DNA of 36,475 bases from a virus: positions 1 to 36,475 of the IMG/VR virus record IMGVR_UViG_3300025070_000106; one strand, 5' to 3'. The number at the start of each line of letters is the position of its first letter. The stretch's first letter is position 1. The notes below the pieces were generated by a model. It was given only the letters and a program-made list of their open reading frames with translations, made no database searches and was not told the origin of the DNA. The translations under genes were made by a program, and so were the position numbers. Positions 5,718-12,560 of this stretch are shown in pieces.

Positions 5718-5855
5718 GTAATTCGTGAAGTACCTATGCGAAGCGATAGGCGTTGTCAGACATGCCATGACATAGGTGTAGGCCCGTACTGTTCAAGGGG
5801 TGCGACGGTATGGGTTGAAGAAAAAGCACCCCGCCTTATTTGTTATTGAATTTAT
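5718..5855 (+). other. Hairpin-rich stretch upstream of the tRNA
   Basis: Hairpins: CCTAT/ATAGG (5733-5750), TGTCA/TGACA (5754-5772) and GGGGTGC/GCACCCC (5797-5832). The last ends GCACCCCGCC, oddly like the 3' end of the tRNA that follows (GCACCCCTGCCA). It could be a terminator-like or processing element, or part of an attachment site. A 37-codon frame with Cys-x-x-Cys (CQTCHDIGVGPYC, 5736-5849) also fits here but has a weak ribosome site. Confidence 0.4.
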
Positions 5856-5929
5856 AGGGGTGAAGTGTTACGGAAGCACAAGTGGTTCCAACCCACTAGG
5901 ACAGGGTTCAATTCCTTGCACCCCTGCCA
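5856..5929 (+). tRNA. tRNA-Trp (anticodon CCA)
   Basis: A complete cloverleaf can be drawn. Acceptor AGGGGTG pairs with CACCCCT; D arm GTGT/GCAC with GG in its loop; anticodon arm AGTGG-TTCCAAC-CCACT with anticodon CCA at 5888-5890; T arm CAGGG-TTCAATT-CCTTG. Discriminator G and a genomically encoded CCA end follow. Acceptor and discriminator match bacterial tRNA-Trp. One oddity is A instead of the near-universal U at position 8. It may help translation of the phage genes, or mark an integration-related sequence, as a tyrosine recombinase lies 3.8 kb downstream. Confidence 0.9.
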
Positions 5930-5931
5930 AT

Positions 5932-6018
5932 CGGTGTGTGAGTAGGTCTGAAGAAGAACAAAAGCACACTGTTAGTGGGGCGGTGGTTGTTGCTGATGGA
6001 AGCGGCTCCCCGCCCCGC
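5932..6018 (+). promoter_or_regulatory. Two hairpins between the tRNA and the next gene
   Basis: CGGTGTG (5932-5938) pairs with CACACTG (5965-5971), and GTGGGGCGG (5975-5983) with CCGCCCCGC (6010-6018, one G-T pair). The second is very GC-rich and ends 10 nt before the GAGG ribosome site of the gene at 6040. No T-run follows. Processing of the tRNA transcript or control of the next gene are possible roles. Confidence 0.45.
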
Positions 6019-6039
6019 GCTTATATATGAGGTAATGAT

Positions 6040-6219
6040 ATGACACAACAAGACTTTGCTAGGCTAGAACGCTATCCAAACGGTGACGTTATAGACCTAT
6101 ACAATATCCATAATCTGTTGACAGAGAAACAGATAGACCGTCTGTCAGACGATGACTGGTCTAGGGTACAGGAATATCAAGATGAACTCCGAATGATGAT
6201 ATATGAATTGGGGGGTTGA
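6040..6219 (+). CDS. Small hypothetical protein
   Basis: 59 residues, acidic, starting MTQQDFARLERYPNGDV and ending MMIYELGG. GAGG lies 8 nt upstream of the ATG. The C-terminal half (LTEKQIDRLSDDDWSRV) looks helical. No family recognised. The next ATG follows after two bases, as expected in a compact early operon. Confidence 0.6.
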   Translation: MTQQDFARLERYPNGDVIDLYNIHNLLTEKQIDRLSDDDWSRVQEYQDELRMMIYELGG

Positions 6220-6221
6220 CA

Positions 6222-6392
6222 ATGCGTGATCGCATCAATAGAGTAAATCCTGTGGCCAAAGCAATGATGCAGGGTCGCAGACGCACACAGGTTGTGCCAG
6301 ACAAGACAAAGTACAACAGAAAGAAGGACAAAGATGCGAGTGAACACAAACAAATTCCGCACCAAGCGGACAAACAAACGCCGGATGACTGA
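6222..6392 (+). CDS. Small basic hypothetical protein
   Basis: 56 residues, very basic in the middle (MMQGRRRTQVVPDKTKYNRK). The ATG at 6222 has GGGGGG upstream. Its 3' end overlaps the next gene by 59 nt in another frame. That large overlap lowers confidence, although the ribosome site is good. Nucleic acid binding is possible from charge alone. Confidence 0.45.
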   Translation: MRDRINRVNPVAKAMMQGRRRTQVVPDKTKYNRKKDKDASEHKQIPHQADKQTPDD

Positions 6393-6513
6393 CGAACAGG
6401 TGCGACGTATCAATGCCAAGCGTGTCAAGTATACGCTGCTAGACTATTGGTTTGACCGCGAAGAACCAGACCAGCAGAGTGTCGCACACCATCTGAACAG
6501 GAGATACCCGTAA
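6334..6513 (+). CDS. Small basic hypothetical protein
   Basis: 59 residues starting MRVNTNKFRTKRTNKRRM, strongly basic at the N-terminus, then RVKYTLLDYWFDREEPDQ. AAGGA lies 5-6 nt before the ATG, and the stop overlaps the next ATG (TAATG), supporting this frame. No family recognised. The basic N-terminus may bind nucleic acid. Confidence 0.55.
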   Translation: MRVNTNKFRTKRTNKRRMTDEQVRRINAKRVKYTLLDYWFDREEPDQQSVAHHLNRRYP

Positions 6514-6794
6514 TGCGTAACACATGGAAACTAATCATGGACTGGCGGTACAATCCGCTGGTCCATATCCCTGACAACAACACACGGCACATGGTGATGC
6601 AGGTGCTGGCTTGGATGTGGTGCATTATCTTTGCCATGTCTGTAGGCTCTATCACTGTATTCGGTATCAGTGCCATAGCACATGCCCTGCTGATTGCTGG
6701 TGTGTTTATCACGGCAGGTGTGTTTGAAACAGCCAAGCGTAAGCCACAGTATTTCGGTGGACTTGGCAGAGGTAATGGGGGTGAGCATGAATAG
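6513..6794 (+). CDS. Membrane protein with two transmembrane segments
   Basis: 93 residues. A hydrophilic N-terminus is followed by two hydrophobic stretches: about 28-50 (VMQVLAWMWCIIFAMSVGSI) and 52-70 (FGISAIAHALLIAGVFITAG), then a basic, Gly-rich tail. No family recognised. Coupled to the upstream gene by TAATG and overlapping the next by 8 nt. Confidence 0.6.
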   Translation: MRNTWKLIMDWRYNPLVHIPDNNTRHMVMQVLAWMWCIIFAMSVGSITVFGISAIAHALLIAGVFITAGVFETAKRKPQYFGGLGRGNGGEHE

Positions 6795-7290
6795 GTTTCT
6801 AATTGAGCATCACCCCGATGCTATCGCTAAGTCATTGTGTGACAAGCACATTGTCAAGATGCCATTGGAGGAAGCGCAGATGCTATGTACTACACTGTGG
6901 CATCATGCACCGGAGTATGCAGAAGAACGTGGGCTATACAAGCCTGTGCATCAGAAGCATCCCTGTACCCTGTGGGCTATGGAGAACCGTGCCAATTACC
7001 GCTGGGCTTACAGCCTGTACACATCCATGCTGTGTGAGTATCATCACAGATATGGCAAGTGGCATGGTGCTGGCAAGCACAGCATTGCATTGTACGAGGG
7101 GCGGCATCTGTTACCAGACGGTGACGTAACGCCTCACCCGCAATGCTTCAGCGGACATGATGACCTGAAGACAGATGAGGACTGGCCTATTGAGGCGTAC
7201 CGTGCCTTCTACAAAGTAGACAAGGCTGCCTTTGCCCGATGGGACAAAGGTGGCAGAGAGATGCCACACTGGATGGGAGAGACAGCATGA
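6787..7290 (+). CDS. Conserved phage protein (CDKH family), possible DNA repair glycosylase
   Basis: 167 residues with a pattern I know from many tailed phages: LCDKHIVKMPLEEAQMLCT near the N-terminus, then YKPVHQKHPCTLWAMENRAN, YHHRYGKWH, and a C-terminal AYRAFYKVDKAAFARW. Some annotations call such proteins pyrimidine dimer DNA glycosylases, but sequence similarity to T4 endonuclease V is not evident to me, so the activity is uncertain. The start is ATG 6787, with GGGGGTGA upstream. The position among small early genes would fit repair or modification of DNA. Confidence 0.6.
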   Translation: MNRFLIEHHPDAIAKSLCDKHIVKMPLEEAQMLCTTLWHHAPEYAEERGLYKPVHQKHPCTLWAMENRANYRWAYSLYTSMLCEYHHRYGKWHGAGKHSIALYEGRHLLPDGDVTPHPQCFSGHDDLKTDEDWPIEAYRAFYKVDKAAFARWDKGGREMPHWMGETA

Positions 7291-7469
7291 AGACCGTGAC
7301 AGTTGAATTGAAACACCAAGAACATGACATCCTTGCACAGAAGGTGGAGGATTACTTCGGTGGCTGGCATCCGTTTGCATACGGCACTAGACTTGTGCGG
7401 CCAGCGTACTACGATGAAGACCAGCAGTGTTGGGTGGCTGTGATATCCCGACAAACATCTTGTGATTAG
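7287..7469 (+). CDS. Small hypothetical protein
   Basis: 60 residues, MKTVTVELKHQEHDIL..., with an aromatic-rich centre (DYFGGWHPFAYGTRLV). The ATG overlaps the previous stop as ATGA. No family recognised; the compact fold seems to be strand-rich at the end (CWVAVISR). Confidence 0.55.
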   Translation: MKTVTVELKHQEHDILAQKVEDYFGGWHPFAYGTRLVRPAYYDEDQQCWVAVISRQTSCD

Positions 7470-7479
7470 GAGGATAGAC

Positions 7480-7710
7480 ATGAACATTGCACATGACGAC
7501 AGACTTGCTTTACTGAAAGCACACAACGACTTGAAGAATGTCCTGCAGACTATCTGGGATTGTCAGGATATCTGGATGTCTGATGTGGGCAAGTTGGAGA
7601 GCCTATACTGTGACCTGCACCGCATCCTCAAGTTCGTACCCAAAGAGGATGACGACGGCCATCGTATGACCTACGCAGATTGGGTGCTGGCAGAAGAGGA
7701 CGAAGACTGA
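7480..7710 (+). CDS. Small acidic hypothetical protein
   Basis: 76 residues, mainly helical and acidic, ending WVLAEEDED. A textbook AGGAGG (7468-7473) sits 6 nt before ATG 7480, the strongest ribosome site in this region; the upstream in-frame GTG at 7462 is therefore rejected. No family recognised. The stop overlaps the endolysin start (TGATG). Confidence 0.65.
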   Translation: MNIAHDDRLALLKAHNDLKNVLQTIWDCQDIWMSDVGKLESLYCDLHRILKFVPKEDDDGHRMTYADWVLAEEDED

Positions 7711-8129
7711 TGTTTGCAGAAGCACTTGTATGCTTGGCACTGAACATCTACCATGAGGCCCGTGACCAGCCCTTCATTGGGCAGGTTGCGGTCGCCCAAG
7801 TGGTGATGAACAGAGTGTATGATGACAGGTATCCTGACAGTGTATGTGATGTGGTTAAGCAAGGCCCGACATACTCATGGAAGCAGGACTTCCCTGTACG
7901 CCATCGCTGTCAGTTTAGCTGGTACTGCGACGGTAAGTCAGACAAGACCCCTGACCAGACGGCATGGCAGCAAGCTATGTTGATTGCACAGGGTGTACAC
8001 ACAGGCAACCTTGATGACTTCGTTGAGGGTGCGACACACTACCATGCAACCTATGTTCTGCCTGAGTGGGCAGAAAGCAAGACACCTGTCGTACAGATAG
8101 GTGACCACGTATTCTATCGCTGGGATTAG
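7710..8129 (+). CDS. SleB-type cell wall hydrolase (endolysin)
   Basis: 139 residues matching the Hydrolase_2/SleB family over nearly its whole length. LALNIYHEARDQ (residues 9-20) contains E16, the likely catalytic acid. It is followed by GQVAVAQVVMNRV, YPDSVCDVV and CQFSWYCDGK (67-76). These enzymes cleave the glycan chain of peptidoglycan. There is no clear cleavable signal peptide, so release by a holin is expected; a candidate (29953-30153) lies in the late region. Sitting in the early strand, away from that holin, is a little unusual. The start is ATG 7710 rather than the upstream in-frame start at 7680, which overlaps the previous gene. Confidence 0.85.
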   Translation: MFAEALVCLALNIYHEARDQPFIGQVAVAQVVMNRVYDDRYPDSVCDVVKQGPTYSWKQDFPVRHRCQFSWYCDGKSDKTPDQTAWQQAMLIAQGVHTGNLDDFVEGATHYHATYVLPEWAESKTPVVQIGDHVFYRWD

Positions 8130-8132
8130 TGC

Positions 8133-8161
8133 TTGACTGTGCGCAGTCTTTGTGATACAAC
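8133..8161 (+). promoter_or_regulatory. Possible promoter with extended -10
   Basis: TTGACT (8133-8138), 17-bp spacer, TACAAC (8156-8161) preceded by TGA, which gives an extended -10. The first box matches 5 of 6 and the second 4 of 6. A short hairpin GACTG/CAGTC (8135-8148) overlaps the -35 box and spacer. It lies in the 68-nt gap after the endolysin gene. Confidence 0.4.
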
Positions 8162-8197
8162 GTAACTCTCAGTTGCCAATGGAAGGAGTGAATTATC

Positions 8198-8365
8198 ATG
8201 GGAAGATGGGGATATTTCAAGACGACTAAACACTTAGGAAAAGGAGCCGCATGGAGTGGCGGTGACGGTAACAAGCAAAGACATCAGATGCACGTAAGGC
8301 GTTTGAAATTTGCCAAGATGAAGGAAGCTATTGAAGCACGAAAGGAGAAGCAATCATGCCGTTAG
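8198..8365 (+). CDS. Small basic hypothetical protein
   Basis: 55 residues, MGRWGYFKTTKHLGKGAAW..., then a basic helix (RRLKFAKMKEAIEARKEK). GGAAGGAG lies about 9 nt before the ATG. It overlaps the DUF932 gene start by 10 nt. No family recognised. Confidence 0.6.
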   Translation: MGRWGYFKTTKHLGKGAAWSGGDGNKQRHQMHVRRLKFAKMKEAIEARKEKQSCR

Positions 8366-9213
8366 ACACACATATGTTTACAGCAGAGGAACTGCTGCCA
8401 GAGAACCTCAACTTTCCTGTTGAGTACGAACCTACTAAAGTAGATGACAAGAAGTATGTCATCAACGGTAACACAGGTGAATATCTTGCTGTGGTTGGTA
8501 GTAGCTTTAACACTGCTAATCATGGTACATTCTTCACCGATGTACACAACGCCATCACAGAGAACTTGGGGCCAGAAGAATGCGAGAGCATGAATATCCG
8601 CTGGAAGTCTGCGCACAACAATGCGTGGGCTATGATGGACATGTCACTGCCAGAGGTGACTGCGCGTATTGAGTCCGACAAGCACAGCACCACGATTGCA
8701 CAGCGTATCATTGCCCTGCGTGGGGTGGATGGTACTGCTTCCAATCAGGTGTACTTCGGTGCTATCGACTTCTTCTGCACTAACGGTATGATTACCGGAG
8801 AGTATGACGACATCAAGCGCAGAAACACTAGCGGCTTCAACATGCCAGCCTTTATCAGTGACCTGAAGGGTTCTACACAATCGTTCTACGCACAGTCTGA
8901 ACGTCTTCAGCGGTTCGCAAACAAGACATTGTATGTCGGAGATGTGAAAGCCATGCTGGAATCTCTGTTCAAATCAGACCGGACGGCAGAGAAGATGCTT
9001 ACTCTATACAATCAAGAGGCTGCTACCCGTGGGCAGAATGCTTGGGCATTATACAGTGCCTTCACGAACTACTCAAGCTGGGCAGATGAGCGTAACGGGT
9101 TCAGTGTCAAGAACACTGGCAAGGATACCAACGCTGTCACTATGTTCCGTCGTGAGAATCAGGCTGCACAGTGGGTGAACAGCACAGAGTTCAAGGAGTT
9201 ACTGGCAGCATGA
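8356..9213 (+). CDS. DUF932 family protein
   Basis: 285 residues resembling the phage/plasmid-like DUF932 family: a strand-rich N-terminal half (EYLAVVGSSFNTANHGTFF), a middle IDFFCTNGMITGEY, and helices near the C-terminus (AWALYSAFTNYSSWADER). The family is widespread on phages and plasmids. Its role is not established, though it is often found near recombination genes. GGAG lies 8 nt before the ATG. Confidence 0.7.
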   Translation: MPLDTHMFTAEELLPENLNFPVEYEPTKVDDKKYVINGNTGEYLAVVGSSFNTANHGTFFTDVHNAITENLGPEECESMNIRWKSAHNNAWAMMDMSLPEVTARIESDKHSTTIAQRIIALRGVDGTASNQVYFGAIDFFCTNGMITGEYDDIKRRNTSGFNMPAFISDLKGSTQSFYAQSERLQRFANKTLYVGDVKAMLESLFKSDRTAEKMLTLYNQEAATRGQNAWALYSAFTNYSSWADERNGFSVKNTGKDTNAVTMFRRENQAAQWVNSTEFKELLAA

Positions 9214-9674
9214 GTAATACAGATGACAGGGAATACCCTACGTTGTGGTCTTGCATTTGGTACAAAGAAGGCAGTGCGTTTTTTTCCAGATGGGAAGTCA
9301 TTGAGAATATAGAGCAACACCTTGACAATCATCACCCAGACTCAAAGTTCAGGTGGTGGTTCTTCTGGCTGTATCTCGATATTAGGGACTTCTTTATACA
9401 CCTTGACTTGATTAATACTGGCAAGGGGCCGTACAAAAGCCTACATTCAGACGTAAGATGGGGGTATTGGGAATACGTATTTGTGTTTGGGATACGGAAT
9501 CCCATCATACGTATATGCTGGTCTGTGCTTGATTTCATCAAGTATAAAGTGTTGCGTATGCAATACATAGACCCCCACCTTGGTTGCTATAGCTACCCAA
9601 ATTGTGACGAGTCCCCTATGGGCTGTCGTCATGTGATGGGTGACGATGCTGAACCATATGGCCACAGAGACTAG
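9210..9674 (+). CDS. Hypothetical aromatic-rich protein
   Basis: 154 residues, very rich in Trp, Tyr and Phe (RWWFFWLYLDIRDFFIHLD; RICWSVLDFIKYKV), with four cysteines in the C-terminal half. Aromatic amphipathic stretches may associate with membranes. No family recognised. ATG 9210 overlaps the previous stop (ATGA). Confidence 0.55.
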   Translation: MSNTDDREYPTLWSCIWYKEGSAFFSRWEVIENIEQHLDNHHPDSKFRWWFFWLYLDIRDFFIHLDLINTGKGPYKSLHSDVRWGYWEYVFVFGIRNPIIRICWSVLDFIKYKVLRMQYIDPHLGCYSYPNCDESPMGCRHVMGDDAEPYGHRD

Positions 9675-9683
9675 GAGAATCAC

Positions 9684-10562
9684 ATGAAGACAGTTGAAGA
9701 CTTAGTATTGACATACTATTCTTCCAACGATTTCAGTATGTTGAGGGACAAGTCTAAGAAGGACTATCAATACTTCCTCAACATATTGGTCGGTGAGTTT
9801 GGGTCTGTTGCGTATGACAAGTTGTCGAGCAAGCAAGCCAAACACGCATACGAAGAATGGGTGAAGCGTGGCATCACGTTTGCCAATCATGTATGCACTG
9901 TGTCGTCGTTGCTGTATCGCTACGCCATCGACATGGAGTATGCTATGGTGAATCCATTTGCCAACATCAAACGTAAGACTGCACCACAACGTAAGGTAGT
10001 GTGGTCAGAAGACAACGTGCGTCAATTCCTTGACACTGCCTATGGTCAGTTTGAGTGGCGCAGCCTTGGCCTGATTATTCACATGGCATACGAGTGGTGC
10101 CAGCGACTGGGTGACATGCGTCTACTGCAGTGGGACAACCTCGACATGGTTGAACGCAAGCTGTACCTTGAGCAGAGCAAGCGCAGGGCAGAGGTGTGCC
10201 TTCCAATCGAAGATGACCTGTACGAGATGCTTGTTCAGCAGCAGGAAGACTTTGGCTTTCAAGCCTATGTGGCACCCCGTGTGTTGCCTGTTGGTGGTAA
10301 GTATCATCCATACAGCTTAGAGCGTCTCAGCAAGGCTGGACGGGCTGTTATGAGGCAAGCTAATCTGCCAGAGGAGTTGCGTCTGATGGACTTACGTAGG
10401 ACAGGCACGACACAGATGGTCGAGGCTGGTGTCCCTATGGGACAAATCATGTCTGTGACTGGACACAGTAACCCGCAGTCGGTGAAACCTTACATGAGAA
10501 ATACATATGCCAGTGCAAATAGTGCATTGACAGCACGAAAATCGCATGGTAAAAGCACCTAA
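9684..10562 (+). CDS. int: Tyrosine recombinase (integrase)
   Basis: 292 residues with the two-domain layout of tyrosine recombinases. The N-terminal SAM-like part (about 1-95) binds core sites. The catalytic part has R141 (WCQRLGDMR), R238 in DLRRTG, H261 in TGHSN and the nucleophile Y270 (VKPYMRNT). The His three residues before R238 in many members is Met here, a change I have seen in other phage integrases. It would catalyse site-specific strand exchange, either integration or dimer resolution. TAGGAG lies 8 nt before the ATG. It sits directly before the replication genes in the same direction, an odd place for a lysogeny gene. No repressor or attP is evident. Confidence 0.85.
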   Translation: MKTVEDLVLTYYSSNDFSMLRDKSKKDYQYFLNILVGEFGSVAYDKLSSKQAKHAYEEWVKRGITFANHVCTVSSLLYRYAIDMEYAMVNPFANIKRKTAPQRKVVWSEDNVRQFLDTAYGQFEWRSLGLIIHMAYEWCQRLGDMRLLQWDNLDMVERKLYLEQSKRRAEVCLPIEDDLYEMLVQQQEDFGFQAYVAPRVLPVGGKYHPYSLERLSKAGRAVMRQANLPEELRLMDLRRTGTTQMVEAGVPMGQIMSVTGHSNPQSVKPYMRNTYASANSALTARKSHGKST

Positions 10563-10588
10563 CTGCCGCAAAGGAAAGTGATATATAC

Positions 10589-11356
10589 ATGGATAATATA
10601 TATAACATTGTAAGTGATATGGACGTACCCGTAGGTATGACCAAGCGTGTTGCTTGTCCTAACTGTGGAGAGAAAACCTTCACGGTGACAAACAACATGG
10701 GTTCGCTTGTATGGAATTGCTATCGTGCATCTTGTGGTGTGAAGGGTGGGACACGTGTTCGTATGAGTGCCGATGATATTCGTGCTGGCTTTGCCGGTGC
10801 CGATGACTTCGCCAAGCAGGACACGTTCAAGCTGCCTGACTACATCGTGCCGCATGACTGGAACGTGGCAGAGATTGCATGGGAGTTATATGAGTTGGAT
10901 GCAGAGCAGCTTGGCCTTATGTATGACGTGAAGGAACACCGCATGGTATTCCCCATCGTACATGACGGCAAGATTGTGGATGCTACCGGACGCTCATTGG
11001 GTAAGCGATTACCTAAATGGAAACGATATGGAAAAAGCGGCTTGCCATACACATCAGGGTGTGGTAAAGTCGCCGTAGTTGTTGAGGACTGCTTGAGTGC
11101 AGCCGTTGTTGGTTACGGCACCTTTGTCGGGGTTGCGCTTCTAGGCACGTCATTGCAAGAGACGCATAAAGGGTATCTCTCGCAGTTCTCAACAGCAATC
11201 ATTGCGCTAGACCCCGATGCGCTGCCGAAGACTTTGATTATGGCAAAGGAATTACGAGGGCATGTCAACGATGTTCGTGTCCTCAGACTAACCGACGACT
11301 TGAAATATCGTAACCCGACAGATATGGAGAACCTTCATGGAATTATCAATAATTAG
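10589..11356 (+). CDS. DNA primase (zinc finger and TOPRIM)
   Basis: 255 residues resembling the primase half of T7 gp4. A zinc ribbon uses C23, C26, C44 and C49 (CPNC...CYRASC). The TOPRIM core follows: E166 in VVVEDCLSA and the DPD motif (D208, D210 in ALDPDALPK). It would make RNA primers for lagging-strand synthesis. The helicase is a separate gene overlapping its 3' end by 20 nt, whereas T7 fuses the two. AAGGAAAG precedes the ATG. Confidence 0.85.
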   Translation: MDNIYNIVSDMDVPVGMTKRVACPNCGEKTFTVTNNMGSLVWNCYRASCGVKGGTRVRMSADDIRAGFAGADDFAKQDTFKLPDYIVPHDWNVAEIAWELYELDAEQLGLMYDVKEHRMVFPIVHDGKIVDATGRSLGKRLPKWKRYGKSGLPYTSGCGKVAVVVEDCLSAAVVGYGTFVGVALLGTSLQETHKGYLSQFSTAIIALDPDALPKTLIMAKELRGHVNDVRVLRLTDDLKYRNPTDMENLHGIINN

Positions 11357-12560
11357 GAGCCTGATGGACAAGTCATTCTATGATGACCATCGTGGCTCTA
11401 AGTGTCCGCAGCGTTTGTTCAGTAAGGACGTGCGGAAAATCAAGCAGTCGATTGACGCTGCTATGGACAGGTACGAGCGTAGTGTTACGCCAGATGAGAT
11501 AGAAGCCCTGTTCATGTCAGACAACCCGACACTAACTACTGCGCAGAAGCAGGGGTATTCATCACTCTTCTCGCAGATTAAACGTGAAGACCCTATGGGC
11601 AGTGACGTAGCACAAGAGGTGTTGTCCAAGCTGTTCCAACAGGTAGTGGGTGAGGACGTAGCTAACATTGGCTTTGATATGGTCAATGGTGATGCGGCCA
11701 GCCTTGAGTCTCTGCGTAACTTACTTGAGCGTTACGGGGATGACTTCATTCCTAATCTCAACATTGAGTGGGATGACATCACCATTGAGACACTCATGGC
11801 TAAAGCTGAACTGGAAGCACGTTGGACATTCAACATACCAAGTGTGACACGTAAGGTAGAGGGTGTGTCTGGTGGCCAGCTTATCGAAGTTGGCGCACGG
11901 CCTAACACTGGCAAGACATCCTTCCATGCCAGCTTGATTGCTGCACCGGGCGGGTTCGCACATCAGGGTGCCAAGTGCATCATCCTGTGTAACGAGGAGC
12001 CGACACACCGTGTTGGTGCCAGATACTTGACTGCTGCCGCTGGCATGACAGCCCGTGAAGTACGGGACAATATGTCAAAGGCACAGGCACTGTATCAGCC
12101 GGTGATGAATAACATCAAGATTAAGGAAGCGGGTGGTCGTGACATGGCATGGGTTGAGTCCGTATGCAAGTCTTATAAGCCTGATGTCCTTGTGCTTGAC
12201 ATGGGTGATAAGTTTGGCGTGCAGGGTTCCTTTGCACGACAGGACGAAGCACTCAAGGCATGTGCTATCTATGCACGGCAGATTGCCAAGACCTATGACT
12301 GTGCTGTGTTCTACATGTCTCAGCTATCGGCAGAGGCAGAAGGCCGCGCGCAGTTGAACCAGAGCATGATGGAAGGTAGCCGGACAGGTAAGGCTGCGGA
12401 AGCTGACCTGATGATACTGATTGGTAAGTCACCAACAGTCGAGGGTCAGGAAGAAGACAGTCCACTGCGGCACATCAACATTGTAAAGAACAAGTTGAAT
12501 GGCTGGCATGGTATGGTAAACTGTGAACTCAACTATCAGACAGCGAGGTACGAAGGATGA
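11337..12560 (+). CDS. Replicative DNA helicase (DnaB/RecA fold)
   Basis: 407 residues. The RecA-like motor has Walker A GARPNTGKT (186-194, K193), Walker B VLVLDMGD (284-291, D288), and the later VKNKLNGW segment typical of DnaB-like helicases. The N-terminal 150 residues would handle oligomerisation or primase contact. An alternative start, ATG 11364 with TAGGAG upstream, would remove 9 residues and avoid the overlap with the primase; I kept 11337, which has GGAG 8 nt upstream. It works with the primase and polymerase at the fork. Its stop overlaps the polymerase ATG. Confidence 0.85.
   Translation: MELSIIRSLMDKSFYDDHRGSKCPQRLFSKDVRKIKQSIDAAMDRYERSVTPDEIEALFMSDNPTLTTAQKQGYSSLFSQIKREDPMGSDVAQEVLSKLFQQVVGEDVANIGFDMVNGDAASLESLRNLLERYGDDFIPNLNIEWDDITIETLMAKAELEARWTFNIPSVTRKVEGVSGGQLIEVGARPNTGKTSFHASLIAAPGGFAHQGAKCIILCNEEPTHRVGARYLTAAAGMTAREVRDNMSKAQALYQPVMNNIKIKEAGGRDMAWVESVCKSYKPDVLVLDMGDKFGVQGSFARQDEALKACAIYARQIAKTYDCAVFYMSQLSAEAEGRAQLNQSMMEGSRTGKAAEADLMILIGKSPTVEGQEEDSPLRHINIVKNKLNGWHGMVNCELNYQTARYEG

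Noticed and set aside
5975-6018. Second tRNA after tRNA-Trp
   Set aside because: Long GC-rich stem is present but no D, anticodon or T arms can be drawn.
5800-6030. 76-codon plus-strand frame
   Set aside because: Reads straight through the tRNA-Trp and its flanking hairpins.
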